64,000 nt of DNA from Dasypus novemcinctus (lineage: Eukaryota; Chordata; Mammalia; Cingulata; Dasypodidae), in assembly GCF_030445035.2 (NCBI RefSeq), contig NC_080699.1:11160001-11224000 (forward strand), written 5' to 3'. Each line of letters opens with the position of its first letter. Positions within the stretch are counted from its first letter, which is position 1. The translations under genes were made by a program, and so were the position numbers. The notes below the pieces were generated by a model, which worked only from the letters and a program-made list of their open reading frames with translations, was not told the origin of the DNA and ran no database searches. This document shows positions 34,990 to 48,166 of this stretch, one piece after another.

Positions 34990-36520
34990 AAAAAAAGCAC
35001 CTATAACAGCTTAACAGAGATAAAGGGAAGAATGGTATCCATAAAAATGAATGAAATATTACAAAGGAATAAAAGGAACACAATAATCAAACACAGTGGC
35101 AGATTAAAAGAACCAATTATAAATAATAGAAATGAAAAAAATATGTCATTATAATGAGGAAAAATAAAGATGAGATAAATTTTAGACTTTCCATAAAGAA
35201 AGAATAAGTATTACAAGACAGTGCTAGGAATTTACCCATAATTCAGCACACAGCAATAAGGAGACTGACGTATTATAAAAGATGCTAAAAAACATGAAAT
35301 TGTGAATTAAAAATATCAACATATGATTTTAAAACAAAACAAAATGGATTAGGAAGCAAGATGGAGACAAGATCCTTTAAAATGAGACTGAGGATTTTCC
35401 TAAATTGAAGAACAAAGAGTCTTCATAGGAGTATATTTAAAATGCCAAACAGAAAAATAAAACTGTGCACATAAATGTCCATAAAAACAGAGTAAAACCA
35501 TGGGATATCAAATATAAAGAGAAAAAAATTTAACAACTCACAGAGGAATAGCAGATTATCCATAAGAGAATGCCAATTATCTTGACAAAAACAATATCTC
35601 ATTAGCAATTGTAATTGACTAAAAGCTATAAATATTTTCAAATGCTCAAGAACATAACAATCCATCATTTTAAAGCTGAGAGCAAAATAACATGTCTAAA
35701 GATCTTAAAGAGCTAAGAATTTACTACTCGCATGTTTTCCCTAAAATAAATATAAAAAGATTTCATTTGAAACATTAAACGGAAATGAAAAACAAAGAGG
35801 GAACCCGGAAATGCAAGAAGCAATGATGAATCCAGATATAAAGATGACACTACAAAAAGAGACACCGATTCTCGGGCCACTGAGCAGAATAGAAGCAGAC
35901 ACAGAAAAACACACAGACAACTGAGGGGGGGGGGGGGGCGGGAACAAGAGAGGAAGGGGAGAGAAATAAATAAAAATAAATCTTTAAAATAAATAAATAA
36001 ATAAATACCTTGATAAAATAAACTACCTTTTGGATGTAAAATAATTACATCTAAATTTGGTTTTTGGAAAAGGTATAAATTAAATAAAATATCAATTCTA
36101 TCATGTAAAGAAATGTAAATTCCTTTCCTATTTTGGGGTAATAGAGGTATTGAGGAATTTTTAAACAGTTAAAATAAAGAATAAGAAAAAAATAAACCAA
36201 AATAAAGCTACCGTCATAAATTTAACTTGACAAAAATAACCATGATATCAAAAATATATTATTAAGAGAGAAATGATGCAAACATAAAAGAAATACTCCA
36301 TTAAGAAGATAGAAAATCATAAATTGATACAGATCAAGCAATATCTAAAGCAAAAGCCAGCAAAATTATTATAAGAGATTAGAAAATCCATAATCATAAT
36401 GAGAGATTTTAAGATAATTTTCTCAGAAAATGGGATATGAAGAAGACAAAAATTTACTAAGAATATAGAAGAATTGAACAACAAAATAAAAGGTAAGTAG
36501 TTAGTAGGAATTGTAAGGTC
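34990..36520 (+). mobile_element. Old L1/HAL1-like element, interrupted by a SINE
   Basis: The region is very A-rich on this strand. It carries 'aatgagactgaggattttcc' and, near 36400, 'aatgagagattttaagataa', which resembles the L1 endonuclease-region GDFN motif. All frames are closed. A truncated SINE sits at 35855-36007. Confidence 0.5.
35855..36007 (+). mobile_element. 5'-truncated DAS-type SINE
   Basis: Only the last third of the SINE is present, from 'gatgacactacaaaaagaga' through 'cacacagacaactgag', a run of 14 G (35925-35938) and the (AAAT)n tail. It has no Pol III promoter and cannot be transcribed as a SINE. Confidence 0.85.
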
Positions 36521-36774
36521 TCAAATTCATTTATTTAAAAAAAACAAAATAAAAGTAAAACATCTAGTAAAAAACTAGATGTTTTAAAAAACAAAGAATA
36601 ATATAAATAAAAGTTTATTCATAATCCTGAAAACAAAAAGACAAACTGGATATTTTCTCAAAACTAATAAATTAATAAAATGACGCAGAGAAGTTGAAGA
36701 CCTTATGAGTGATATTAGTCATATTAATTAATCTAGTTAATAAATTACTCCATATAAAAATAATTATTTATATT

Positions 36775-37240
36775 TTCTTTTTCCCCTCCCCCACCCCTGC
36801 CCTGCTGTTTTTGCTGTCTGTGTCCATTCGCTGTGTGATCTTCTGTACGTATTTCTCTTTTTGTCTTCTGTTCTCATCTTTCTCCTCTAGGATTTAGCGG
36901 GTTCAACCCTGGGGACCTCTGATGTGGAAAGAGGTTCTCTGTCAATTGTACCACCTCAGCTCCTGGTCTCTGCTGCATTTCACCTTGACTCTCCCTTTTC
37001 ATCTTTCTTTTGTTGGGTCATCATCTTGCTGTGTGACTCACTTGTGCGGGCACTGGCTCACCATGTGGGCATTGGCTTACCATGCAGGCACTCACGCAGG
37101 CCCTTGGCTCACTGCATGGGCCCTGGCTCACCCCACAGGCATGCCTTCTCTCCTTTATCACTAGGAGATCCCATGGATTGAACCTGGGTCCTCCCATATG
37201 ATAGACAGAGGCCTTAGCACTTGAGTCACATCCACTTCCC
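36775..37240 (-). mobile_element. DAS-type SINE, longer variant
   Basis: An exact 8-base duplication, TTTATATT, flanks it (36767-36774 and 37241-37248). The tail is on the left and a tRNA-like head on the right ('cttgagtcacatccacttcc'). An internal second tRNA-like stretch near 36905 ('gcgggttcaaccctgggga') suggests a dimer. The middle differs from the other long copies and carries several CACTGGCTCACC-like repeats (37050-37130). Confidence 0.8.
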
Positions 37241-37381
37241 TTTATATTATGTCTTGATCCACACTGGTTAATACTAAGAATGCAAAGATGCTCCACATAA
37301 TAAACTAATCGGTATACTCATTATTTTAATTAATTATTTATATAACATCAAATGATTTTCCCAAAGGATACAGAAAAATCT

Positions 37382-37778
37382 TTTTATTTTTTTATTTTTT
37401 CTCTCCTCTCCCTCTCCCCCCTCCCCCCCACCCCGTCTGCTCTCTGTGTTCATTTGCTGTGTGTTCTTCTGTGACCGCTTCTATCCTTATCAGCAGCACC
37501 AGGAATCTGTGTTTCTTTTTGTTGCATCATCTTGCTACATCAGCTCTCCGCGTGTGTGGCACCATTCTTGGGCAGGTTGCACTTTCTTTCGCGCTGGGCG
37601 GCTCTCCTGCTGGGGCGCACTCCTTGCACGCGGGGCTCCCCTAGGCGGGGGACACCCCTGCGTGGCATGGCACTCCTTGCACACATCAGCACTGCGCATG
37701 GACCAGCTCCACACGGGTCAAGGAGGCCAGGGATTTGAACTGCGGACCTCCCTAGCCATTGGGCCAAGTCCACTTCCC
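37382..37778 (-). mobile_element. Full-length DAS-type SINE
   Basis: It is flanked by CAGAAAAATCT (37371-37381) and CAGAAAACTCT (37779-37789), one mismatch in 11. Orientation matches its neighbour 140 bases upstream. The 203-codon plus-strand frame at 37446-38057, the longest in the window, runs out of this SINE into L1 and is not a gene. Confidence 0.9.
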
Positions 37779-37789
37779 CAGAAAACTCT

Positions 37790-40235
37790 TATGAAAAAAA
37801 TGCAACCCCCATTTGTACATACCATTAAATTCTCCATTTTAAAGTGTATAATTCAGTGGATTATAGTATATTCACGAAATTGTGCACCTATTATCAATAA
37901 GTACATAATGTTTTCATCAACCCCCAAAGAAACCCAGAACACATTAACAGTCATTTCTCATTACCCTCTTCCACCAGCCAAGAATCTACTTTCTGTCTCT
38001 ATAGAGTCTCCTATTCTCTGCCCTTCATATAAATGTTATTCAATTTGCAGCCTTTAATTTCTGGCTTCTTTTACTCAGCGTAATATTTTCAAAGATCATA
38101 TGGGTTGTAGCACGTATTTGGATACAAGACCTCAAAAGGATTTGAGAACATTTTCTTTCATTCTGTAGATTGTCTTTTTATTTCTTGAAAACATCCTTTC
38201 ACACACAAATGTTTTTCTTTCAATGAAGTCCAATTAATCTATGTTGAGGGGTTGCTTAGTGCTCGGGGTGACATATCTATGAAATCATTGCCTTGTCCAA
38301 AATCACAAAGATTTACATCTATGTTTTCTCATAGGGTTAATAGTATTATCTCTTAAAGCTAGAGCTTTGTCCAGTTTGAGTTAAATTGTGTATGTGATGT
38401 GAGGTCCAGGGTCCAATTTCATTATTTTGTATGTGGATATTAGTAATCCACCACCACTTATTAAAACAATTCTTCTTTCCCCTATTGAATTATCTTGCTA
38501 CCCTTATCAAAAAGAAATGAACTGTAACTGTGAAAGTTTATTTCTGTAATCTCAATTCTATTCCATTGTATATTCTTATGCCAATACAACAGAGTGTTTA
38601 TTGCTGCAGTTTGTACACAGTTTATAAAGCAATGTGAATCCTCCCACTATGTTTTACTATTTCAAGAAAATTTTGGCTACTCTGGGTCTCTTGAATTTCC
38701 AAGTGTAGTTTAGAATCAGTTTGTCATTGTCTGCAAATAATTCAATGGGAATTATTATGTATCTATAGATCAGCTTGGTCAGCACAGCCATCTTAAAAAT
38801 GCATGATCTACTAATCTATGAAATGGAGTTTCTTGCCATACATTTAGTTCTTCTTTAATTACTTTCAAAAATGCTTCTTAGTTTTTAAAATATAAGTCTC
38901 ACACTTATGTTGTTCAATTTATTCCTAAACAGTTAATTCTTTTCGATGCTCTTTTAAATATAATTATTTACTTATTTTTGTTTTTGGATTGTTCCTTGCA
39001 AGTATACAGAAAAAAAGATGATAATTGTAAATTAATTTTGTTTCCTGCAGTAAAGCTGAACTCATTGATTAGTTATAAAAGTTTTATGTGGATTTTGTAG
39101 GATTTTCTATATACTGGATCATGACATTAAAAAAAAAAGAGATAGTTTTACTTCTTCCCGTCCAGTCTGGATTTCTTTCAATTCTTTCTCTTTTCAAGTA
39201 GAGCTGGTCAGTACAATGTTGGTTAGAAATGGCAAGTGCAGACATCCCCGTGTTGTTTCTGATCTTAAAGGAAACACTTAGTTTTCCACCATTAAGTATG
39301 CACTTTGTTGTAGGGTGTTTGTGTCTATTCCTAGTTTGTTGAGTGCTCTATCATGCAGAGTGTTGAGCTTTTCGGATACTTTTTCTGCATCTATGAGATG
39401 ATTATGAGGTTTTTGTCCTTTGTTCTGATTATATGGCATGTCACATGAATTGATTTTCATTTGTGGAACCTATCTAGCTTTGCCAGGATAAATCGTATTT
39501 TGCAATGATGTACAAATATTTTTACATGTTGCTAAATTTGTTGTGCTAGTATTTTTGTTGAGGAGTCTTATGTGATATGTTTGGCTTCTATATCCGAGTA
39601 AAATCAATCTCATAGAATGAATTTGGAAGCATTGTCTCCTCTAAAATAATTTTTGACAAGTTTGTGAAGGATCAGCATTTTGTCTCCTTTAAATGTTTGA
39701 TAGAATTCACCAATGAAGCCATTTTGTTTAGTTGGTGGTAGTGGTGGTGTTTTACTATTAAAATCCAGTCTCTTTAGTTGTTACAGGTCTGTTCAGATTT
39801 TCTTTTTCTTGAGTCAAGGCCAGTAATTTTTCATTTTAAGAATCTATTGATTTCTTCCAATTTATCTACTTTGTGGGAATATAGTTGTTTATAGTATTTC
39901 CTTATAATCCTTTTTATTTCTTTAAGTCTGGTAGTAACATACCCTCTTGCATTACTTAGTTTAGTAATTTAAGACTTCTGTCTTTTGTTCTGAGTCAGTC
40001 TAGCTAAAGGAAGGAAATTTGTTGATCTTTTCAAGAAACAACTTTTGGTTTTGTTGATTTTCCCTATTATATTTTGTTCTTTATTTTATACATTTCTGCT
40101 CTAACCATTTTTGTTTCCTTCCTTCCGCTTGCCTTGGGATTAGTTTGCTCTTCTTTCCCACTCTCTTATGGTCAAAGTTTAGATTACTGATCTCAGATAT
40201 GTCTTCTTTTATACATTGGCATTTACAGCTATTAT
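37790..40235 (-). mobile_element. Antisense old L1 (ORF2 and 3' part)
   Basis: On the minus strand the order is endonuclease/RT linker, RT, C-terminal region, 3' end. Landmarks on the plus strand are 'cctctgtctctatagagtct'-type sequence near 38000, 'tccaatttcattattttgta' (38413), 'gaattcaccaatgaagccat' (39704) and 'ttgttgatcttttcaagaaa' (40019). It is full of stops, with no functional ORF2. Confidence 0.85.
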
Positions 40236-40986
40236 TCCCACAATCTGATCCAAATAAGCCTGGGCCAATTTGCAGAACTAGGTTTTGAATGAAGTCTTTG
40301 AGGTTTGTTCTTACCCAAAGAGGCTCCTAGCTGTCTCGACTCTCTGTAATAAAGTTGTTGGTGTAAATTTTAGAGTGCTACTCTTAAGTGCTTAATTGCT
40401 CTTAATTTACTGGGCGAAGGAGCCCCATCTTTTTTACCACACCTGCCCATATTTGAGGCTCCATAATCATGCTGAGATGAGGCACAGAGAGAGAGGGAGC
40501 AGGCAACAGCCGGGAGAACACAGATTTATACCGCTGTTACTGAGATTCAATACATTGTCTTGAATATAAGGTTCATTTGTCCCTAGGTCTTTAGGAAAAT
40601 TTCCAGAGACTTTATATGATTTCCTTTTATACTTTTCACCAATTATGGTTGTTTTCTAGAAAGTTGATTCAGAGGGCTCCTCAGCAAGACATTCTGAAAA
40701 TCATATTTTGTTTTATGCTATTTTATCTATTTTATTTTACTTATTTTATGTATTTTTGTATGTTATTTCTTCTGTAAATTTACTATGCATTGAATCTATA
40801 ATATTGATTTAAATCCACCATCATTTCTAGGGATCATTTCTGTCATTAAATTTTTTTATGCATCATATATATTTGGCCATGCTAAACTCAAATTTTATAA
40901 TCTATTAAACTCATGAATTTTTCATTTTTCTGTAAATTTTATGCCTCTGTAGCCCCCTAAATGTACCTCTGTGTGGCTACATATTG
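40236..40986. other. Unassigned DNA
   Basis: I recognise no repeat family or gene here. The stretch 40380-40530 is less A+T-rich than its flanks and might be worn LTR material. Confidence 0.4.
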
Positions 40987-40991
40987 GGTAC

Positions 40992-41440
40992 TGTGATGGT
41001 TGGGCTAATGGGTCAACTTGGCCAGGTAATTGTGCCCATTTGTTTGGTCAAGCAAACACTAGGCTAATTGTAATACAAGGACATCTATAGACTTTAGTAC
41101 GATTGGCTTTACTGCATAGATAGCTGATTACATCTACATCAGTCAGGGAGATTGCCATCAGCAATGAGTGAGCTTTATCCAATCAGTTGAATGCCTTAAA
41201 AGGGGAAGTGAGTCCAGCATTCTGGGAGAATTTCCCAGCTGGTCTTTGGACAGCCAACGTCTCCCAGAAACTCATCAAGGACATTCCTTGGGCTTTCATA
41301 GGAGCCCTTGGTTTGTAGCCTGCCTGTGGAACCTGGACTTGTGCATCCCCATGGCCATGTGAAAGACACTTATAAAATCTCTTACCATTGATAGACATCT
41401 CCTGTTGATTCCTTTTCCCTAGAGAAACCCAGCTAATACA
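40992..41440 (+). mobile_element. Solo LTR, ERVL (MLT2-like), 449 bases, perfect TSD
   Basis: The duplication GGTAC lies at 40987-40991 and 41441-41445. The LTR begins TGTGATGGTTGGGCTAATGG and ends 'acccagctaataca', matching ERVL MLT2-type LTRs ('gtgtcaacttggcc', 'ccaatcagttgaatgcctta'). The copy at 48167-48615 has exactly the same length in the opposite orientation. Confidence 0.88.
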
Positions 41441-41445
41441 GGTAC

Positions 41446-41839
41446 GTAATATTTTTTTCTTTTAAGAACACCACACTATGTTGTCTTTATTGCGCAGTGT
41501 TGTTTTCTATTTATTTAGCTTTGTTCTTCAGTTCATTAGCTGGATATGTGCCATTTTATGTGTAAGCTCATTTTGTGGCCTTTTAATTGAGAACTGAAGT
41601 TTATAGTCACAGTCACTTTAATTGGTAAAGCTGATCTTGAAGCTGACATGTAACAGTAGAAACAAAATATGTTTTAACTTAGTATTTCAAAACTAGTTTC
41701 TGCATTTCCTTTCTCCATTTAGAAAATGATTCAGAATAAAATATTAAAATTTCTGTCATGTTCATCCCATATAATTACTTTGAATTTAAATGTATTTTGA
41801 CAGAAACATTCTCATATTATCAGAAAGATACGAGGTAGA
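41446..41839. other. Unassigned A+T-rich DNA
   Basis: No feature recognised. Confidence 0.45.
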
Positions 41840-42365
41840 CAGTTCCTTCAATCTGGCCCTTAATATCCAAGCCCCCCTCAATCTGAAGCAGTGGGCATCA
41901 CCATTCCAAAACCCTCAGGAGTGAGGAATGAGCAAACATAAGGAGGGAATGCAACCATGGGCCAAAGTAGAATTTTTATTATTGTAGCAATGGAAAAACT
42001 TGTAACATTGAAATAAAGGTAGTGGTTACCAAAGGTTCTGAGGGGAGAATAGATGAAACATAGGGTATTTTTAGGGCATTGGGATTGTTCTGCATGATAT
42101 TGCAACGATGGATACAGACCATTAAACATTTTTCCAAAACCTGTAACATTGTGTGGTGCAAAGTGTAAACTGTATGGTAAACTATATACTATGGTTAGTA
42201 GCAACGCTTTAATACTTGTTCGTCAATTGTAACAAACGTACCACACTAATGAAAGATGTTTTAATAAGGGAAAGTGGAGAGGAGGGGTATGTGGGAATCC
42301 CCTACATTTTCAATGTAACTTTTATGTACTCCAAAACTTCTTTTAAAATAAAGAAGAAAAAAGAC
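41840..42365 (+). mobile_element. L1 3' UTR (5'-truncated insertion)
   Basis: It shows the same landmarks as at 12361 and 58930: 'gatattgcaacgatggatac', 'aagtgtaaactgtatggt', 'caaacgtaccacactaatga', a G-rich stretch (42269-42290), 'aatgtaacttttatgtactc' and an A-rich tail. Confidence 0.85.
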
Positions 42366-43119
42366 AGTGGGACCAAGATACAAAGGAGACTCAACACGAG
42401 GAAAATGAGAATCTGACCCTGGGACAGTGTTTTTTAGGTTCCTGTTTTGTTATGTTTGTTTTGTTTTTGCATGATGAGTTGTATTTATGCATTTGGAAAT
42501 TTGCCATCTGCAAGAGGGATTAAACCTCAAAAAGTATGAGTAGAATCTACAGGGAAACTGATTTTGGATCAATAGAAGAGAGAACTTTCTAAGAGCTTTG
42601 AAAGATAGAATAAAAGAGAGATGAAAACCTTTTTTTATAATTAGATGTACTAAAGGTAGAAGTCCAACTAGAAAGGTATATATTATAGAAAAGCCTCTGG
42701 GAAAAATGAGCATCAAGTGAGAATTTAAATTACATGGACTTTAAGTTTCAGCTAAACCAAATAATGATGTCATTAAAGCTTATGTATGTTTCCTTAGGAT
42801 ATTAATAAATAAATATTCCCGAAAATATATGGCCAATCCATATTTTAACTTTCACTAGTTTTTTTTCATAAGAAGGAATTTATACTTCCTGAGATAATTT
42901 TCCTATCACTGAAAAATTTTATATAGAAAACAGCAATAGAGAAAAGGAAAAAATATTCATCTCTCTACTCACTCAATGTTAGTATGCAAACATGTTAGCA
43001 CATTTCCTTATGTTATGACTGTCTTCGTGTTTCTTTTACATTATTATAACCATTTTGTAAATATAGTGCATTTATATAGTGAACGTATATCAACTAGTGT
43101 TATTTTCACATTACTGAAC
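42366..43119. other. Unassigned A+T-rich DNA
   Basis: No feature recognised. Confidence 0.45.
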
Positions 43120-43480
43120 AGTTTCATAATTTTAATGGTTTTATAAATAATGTTCAATCATCTCCTTGCTGCTATACATTCAGAATAAATTGGAAGCTTT
43201 ATAATACAAATAATACTGACATAAAAGCATTAATGTGTATGAATTCCTTTCATACACTGGTTATTTCTATAAAATGGCTTCCCAGAAATAGTCTTACGAA
43301 GTCACATGGCATGGAGAGTTTATGGCTTATTGTATAAAGTGCCAAATTGCTTTCCAAAAGTGCTGCATCTTTTTATTCAGCCTTTGAACAGATTTTATTT
43401 CCAGAAATGCCTTGACTACCTTTCTGATATTATTTTTGTAAATGTTTTTTGACACTTGAGATAAGGTATTCTTTCATAGT
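43120..43480 (-). mobile_element. Old antisense L1 3' fragment
   Basis: 'cagtttcataattttaatgg', 'gccaaattgctttccaaaag' and the preceding 'ggcttcccagaaatagtctt' correspond to the antisense end of old L1 (L1ME-like) ORF2. Confidence 0.55.
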
Positions 43481-43889
43481 CCTTTCAAACATAGCACATT
43501 CCATATTCTTTCTACCCAAATAGGTTTATGAAAGAGAAAGTATGAAGTCTTTTTATTTACATGTATTCAAACTACATAAAATGCAACAGGCTTTTTGCAA
43601 AACTGAATAAATCAATGATAATCCATCACAGCCATGACACTATATGTGTATAGCTCTGCATTCTGTACTTATTGGCCGCCCATCAGGTGTCTCGTATCCT
43701 CGGTCTATTTGCCCATCTTTCCTACTTCTCCCTTAGCCTTTTTCCTGTGACTCCAACCTAGGAATCACCTTACCCCTGTATCACTATATTTTCTTTGCTT
43801 ATTTAAGTGGCCACAGAAGAAACCAAATCTCAGGGTAGGTTTCTTGATAATAACAGTAATGATAGTGACATTAATAATAATAAGTAATA

Positions 43890-44075
43890 AACTATGCCCA
43901 AACAATTCTTTCTATATGCCAGATAATATGCCAACAAGCTTATTAAATTTTCTCACTTAATCTTTACTTTACACAACCCTGTATGCTAATCAACCCATTT
44001 TACAGTGACATTACTCATAAGTGCCAGAACAAGTATTTGAAACCACACCTTTCTTATCTCAAAGTTATGTTCTTA
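43890..44075 (-). mobile_element. MIR SINE
   Basis: An antisense MIR with 'ctcacttaatctttacttta', 'caacccattttacagtgaca' and 'agtgccagaacaagtatttg'. It is diverged. Confidence 0.65.
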
Positions 44076-44989
44076 AAAATAATTATTCTGCCTTAGGCAA
44101 ATGATGTATGATATTCAAATTAGACAGAGAGATATCTTAATAGTTATTTTGAGCAACCATCTATCATCTGCCTTTATTAAATTTAGAAGTCAAGTTTAAT
44201 AAAACTTCCTCTTTCCAAAGTTCTTTGTACTTGATAAAGAAGAATCAATTCTAAACAAGTACTGATTATGTTTTCATTAGTAATCACCCAGCCCAGGTTA
44301 CAAACTTCTTTCTCAGTTACTTAAACTACAACTTTTTCTTATTCTACAGCTTCTATTCACAAATCAGCCTCCCTGGCTACTCCAAAGTAGATGATTTTCA
44401 AGCCCTGTTACAATTCCATTGTCTTTTTCTTCTGACTATAAATACCACTCACATTTCACCTGTTCTTTCAGCCAATCTGGAATGCCAAATTAATTAAAGA
44501 ACTAGGGGGTGCAGTTCTTTTCACTAAATAATCATAAACTATACTTTGCATTTGTTTAATACATATAAAACACTCACTGGGGCTCTACCCTTGAAAAGGT
44601 TGGGAGGTAGAGGATAAGAAGGGGAGATGGACACAATTCTTCTGTGCCATAATGAATTGGAACTAGATGACTAGAGTTCAAAATTGTGTTCTTGATAGGC
44701 TTAAATTATCATGTGTGGGAATTTATGCTGAAGGAAAAATTTTGGCTTCATAAAAAAAATAAGGAAATAGTAATTAATTAATAGTAAAGATAGTTGCCTG
44801 AAGAAATGAGCATAATTTCTCCAACACTTAAATATGGCAGAATTTCTTTGGCACAAAGTCAAATTGTTTAGCATTCTAATATGGTAGTCTCACCTGGGTT
44901 TTTTTATAAACCTAAATAGTTATCCTGGAAATAAATATATCAGTGTGAATTCTCTCTCTCTTCCAATATACAATATACAATTAGGCAGA
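44076..44989. other. Unassigned A+T-rich DNA
   Basis: No feature recognised. Confidence 0.45.
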
Positions 44990-45720
44990 TACATAAGGTG
45001 ACTGCTTTTCAACTGTCCCAAACAGATCTAAACACCCGCACGGCCTACTCCATTAGGTTTCAAAGTCTGAGCATCATCTATAGAACTATGGTTTCTTCTC
45101 CTCAGGGCCTCAAGGAGTTGCAGTCCCACCCACTCCAAGAGCTTGCTCAGCGGCCGTTCTTCTCAGTTCTACCCTCATTAAGTATCTGGGTGGTGGCCGA
45201 GCTCTAGGCCTTACCCTCCAAGAATACTGGGGTGTTGTCCAAACTCTCCCCAATTCTGGGGAATGTGCCCCAATCTCTCTGAAGCATGGGGTAGCTGCAC
45301 TCCTCCTGAACAAGGGGGCGGAAGACCCACCCTTTTCAAACACTGGCGCATACAAATGTGTAGGTTCCGTCTTTTGGCCCAAGAAGACATTTTTAGTCCA
45401 GACCTCAGCTTCTATGGTTCTGCATTTAAAGACATTTTCCATTCACTCTCTCCCTTTTAGTCCAAGCTGGCAGTTGTTCTATTCATACAGATCTTGCAAA
45501 AACCTGTTGGTTTAGCACTCAGGAAACAGAAGTCCAAGCCAGGGGACAGTGAGACTTTCCATAGACCCTTCCTGGATAAATGCATTTCCAATCCCTACTT
45601 ACACTGAAATGACTGGCAGTTTCCATGTTCAGTTAAATCCTCTTCTGGGGCACTAACCTCTGGGGACTCGTTTCCAGAAACTCAGAATTTCCCAAGCTAA
45701 TAGATTAGTTTACAAATATA
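44990..45720 (-). mobile_element. Probable MaLR internal sequence
   Basis: On the minus strand the right-to-left reading ends in 'tgctcagactttgaaaccta', 'atggagtaggccgtgcgggt' and 'ttgtttgggacagttg'. This resembles the 3' part of MaLR interiors. It is less A+T-rich than the flanks. A 110-codon minus frame (45110-45442) is rich in Arg and Pro and looks non-coding. Identification is tentative. Confidence 0.4.
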
Positions 45721-48166
45721 ATCTTTCTCTTTTTGGGATTCAGAAATAATCTCAAACTGGCACAATATATTACTAAAAGACCAGATATACAGGAGATACT
45801 AAAGGAGTGCTGCAGCCTGAAAGGAAAAAACAAGGGTGAGAGACTTGAAGAAGAATATATAAATGAGTATTATTAGAAAGGATAAATTAAAGGGTAAAAT
45901 GACAGACAATACTAAGATATGAAAACAGAAAGCCAAACAATAAAATGGACAAAGTAAGTAATGCTTTTACAGTAATAACATTGAACGTTAATAGATTGAA
46001 TTCCTCAATCAAAAGACATAGACTGACAGAAAGGATTAAAAAAATAGGAATTATCTATATGCTGTCTACAAGAGACTCAACTTAGATTTAAGGACAGAAA
46101 CAAGTTGAAAGTGAGAGGCTGGAAAAAGTTATTCCACACAAATAATAGCCAATAATGATCTGGAATAGCCACACTAATATTGGACAAAACAGATTTTAAA
46201 TGCAAAACTGTTATGAGATGAAGAAGGTCATTTTATATGAATAAAAGAGACAATTCATCAAGAAGAAATAACTACAAAAAATATTTCAGCACCTGTGTGC
46301 CCCAAGACACATGAGGCACACACTGGCAAAACTGAAGAGAGAAATAGTCTTCTCTACAATAATAGTTGGAGACTTCAATCACCACTCTCAGTACTGGATA
46401 GAACGTCTGGACAGAGGATGAATAAGCAGAGAGTTTGATTAATGAACTAGACTTAACACACATTTATAGAGCATTACATGCCCAAAATAGCAGGATATAC
46501 ATTTTTTTAAAGTGCTTATGGCTCCTTCTCTAGGATAGACCATATGTTGGATCACAAGACAGGTCTCAATAAATTTTAAATGGTTGAAATTATACAAAAC
46601 AAGTCTCTGATCATGGAATGAAGCTTGAAATCAATAATGGACAGAAAAAAAGGGAAAATTCATAAATATATGGAAATTAAACAATGCACTCTTAATCAGT
46701 GGGTCAAAGAAGAAACTGCAAGAGATTTCACTAAATTTCTTGAGGTGAATGAAAATGAGAACACAACACATCAAAAACTATGGGACACTGCCAAGGCAGT
46801 GTTGAGAAGGAGATTTTTAGCCTTAAATGTTCACAATAAAAAAAGTAGAAAAAACTAAAATTGAAAGTCTAACTGCACACATGGAAGAACTGAAAAAATA
46901 ACAGCAAACTAATCCTAAACAAAGCCAAAGAAAGAAATTTTTAAAAGATCAGAGTAGAAATAAATGAAACTGAGAGCAAAAAAAAAAAAAAAAAAATAGA
47001 GAAAATAAACTAAACCAAAAGCTGGTTCTTTGAGAAGACCAACAAAATCAACATTCCTTACATAGACTGATAAAGAAAAAAGAAAGAAGATGAAAATTTT
47101 AAAAATGCAGAAATGAGGGGAATGATATTACCCCTGACCTTGCAAAAATAAGAGTGATCATTAGAGGATACTAAGAACAACTGTATGCCCAAAAAACAGA
47201 CACTATAAATGAAATGAACAAATTCCTAGAAACACATGAAGAACCTACACTGACCCTAGAGGAAAGAGAAGACTTTAACAAAGTAAAGAGATTGAAACAG
47301 TAATCAAAATCCTCCCAAAGATGAAAATGTCAGGACCTGATGGCTTCACAGGTGAAAAATTAAACACTTTTTGTTCTTCAAAAGACAGTCAAGAAAAAAA
47401 AAAAAAAAGACTGTCAAGAAAGTAAAAAAGCAGTCTATTCAATGGGAGAAAATATTTGGAAACCACATATCCAATAAGGATTTGACATCCATGTTATATA
47501 AAGAGATTAAACAACTCAAAGATGGAAGACAAACAACATAATTTTAAAATGGACAAATATTTAAATAGACATTTCTCCAAAGAGGAAATACAAATGGACA
47601 AAGATCACACGAAAAAGTGTTCAATATCAATAGCTATTACAGAAATGCAGATCAAAACATCAATGTTATACTATTTAACAAATTATATAATAGCCATTAT
47701 TTTAAAAAACAGAAAATTACAAGTGCCAGAAGGCATGTGGAGAAAAAGGAACACTCCTTCCCTGTTGGTGGGAATGTAGAATGGTGCAGCCCTGTGGAAG
47801 ATAGTTTGTCAGTACATGAATAAGGTGAATATAGAACTGCCATATGATCCTGCAATACCGTTACCTGGACTATATTCAGAAGAACTGAAAGCAAGAATGC
47901 ACGGATGATCATGGCAGCATTACTCACAATTGCTAAAATATGAAACCAGCCCAAGTGGCCATCAACCAATTAATGTATAAACAAAATATGATATATATGA
48001 ATAATGGGATACTATTCAGCTGGAGGAAGAAATGAAATCAGGATGCATATGACAGCATGGATGAACCTAGAGGATATTATATTGAGTGAAATACACCAGG
48101 CACAACATAAGAACATGTATGGTCTCACTCATATGAAGTAAATATGATGACTAAACTCATGGAGGT

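Noticed and set aside
37050-37130. CRISPR-like short repeats
   Set aside because: Imperfect repeats without spacer structure, inside a eukaryotic SINE.
37446-38057. 203-codon open frame, the longest in the window
   Set aside because: It begins in an antisense SINE and crosses the SINE boundary and target duplication into antisense L1. The same SINE gives similar frames at 3881, 13671 and 32300.
45110-45442. 110-codon Arg/Pro-rich minus-strand frame
   Set aside because: It overlaps probable MaLR interior; composition and lack of motifs suggest chance in GC-richer DNA.
46625-46858. Open frame in L1 as evidence of a live element
   Set aside because: It is a short ORF2 fragment; the catalytic RT region is missing and stops surround it.
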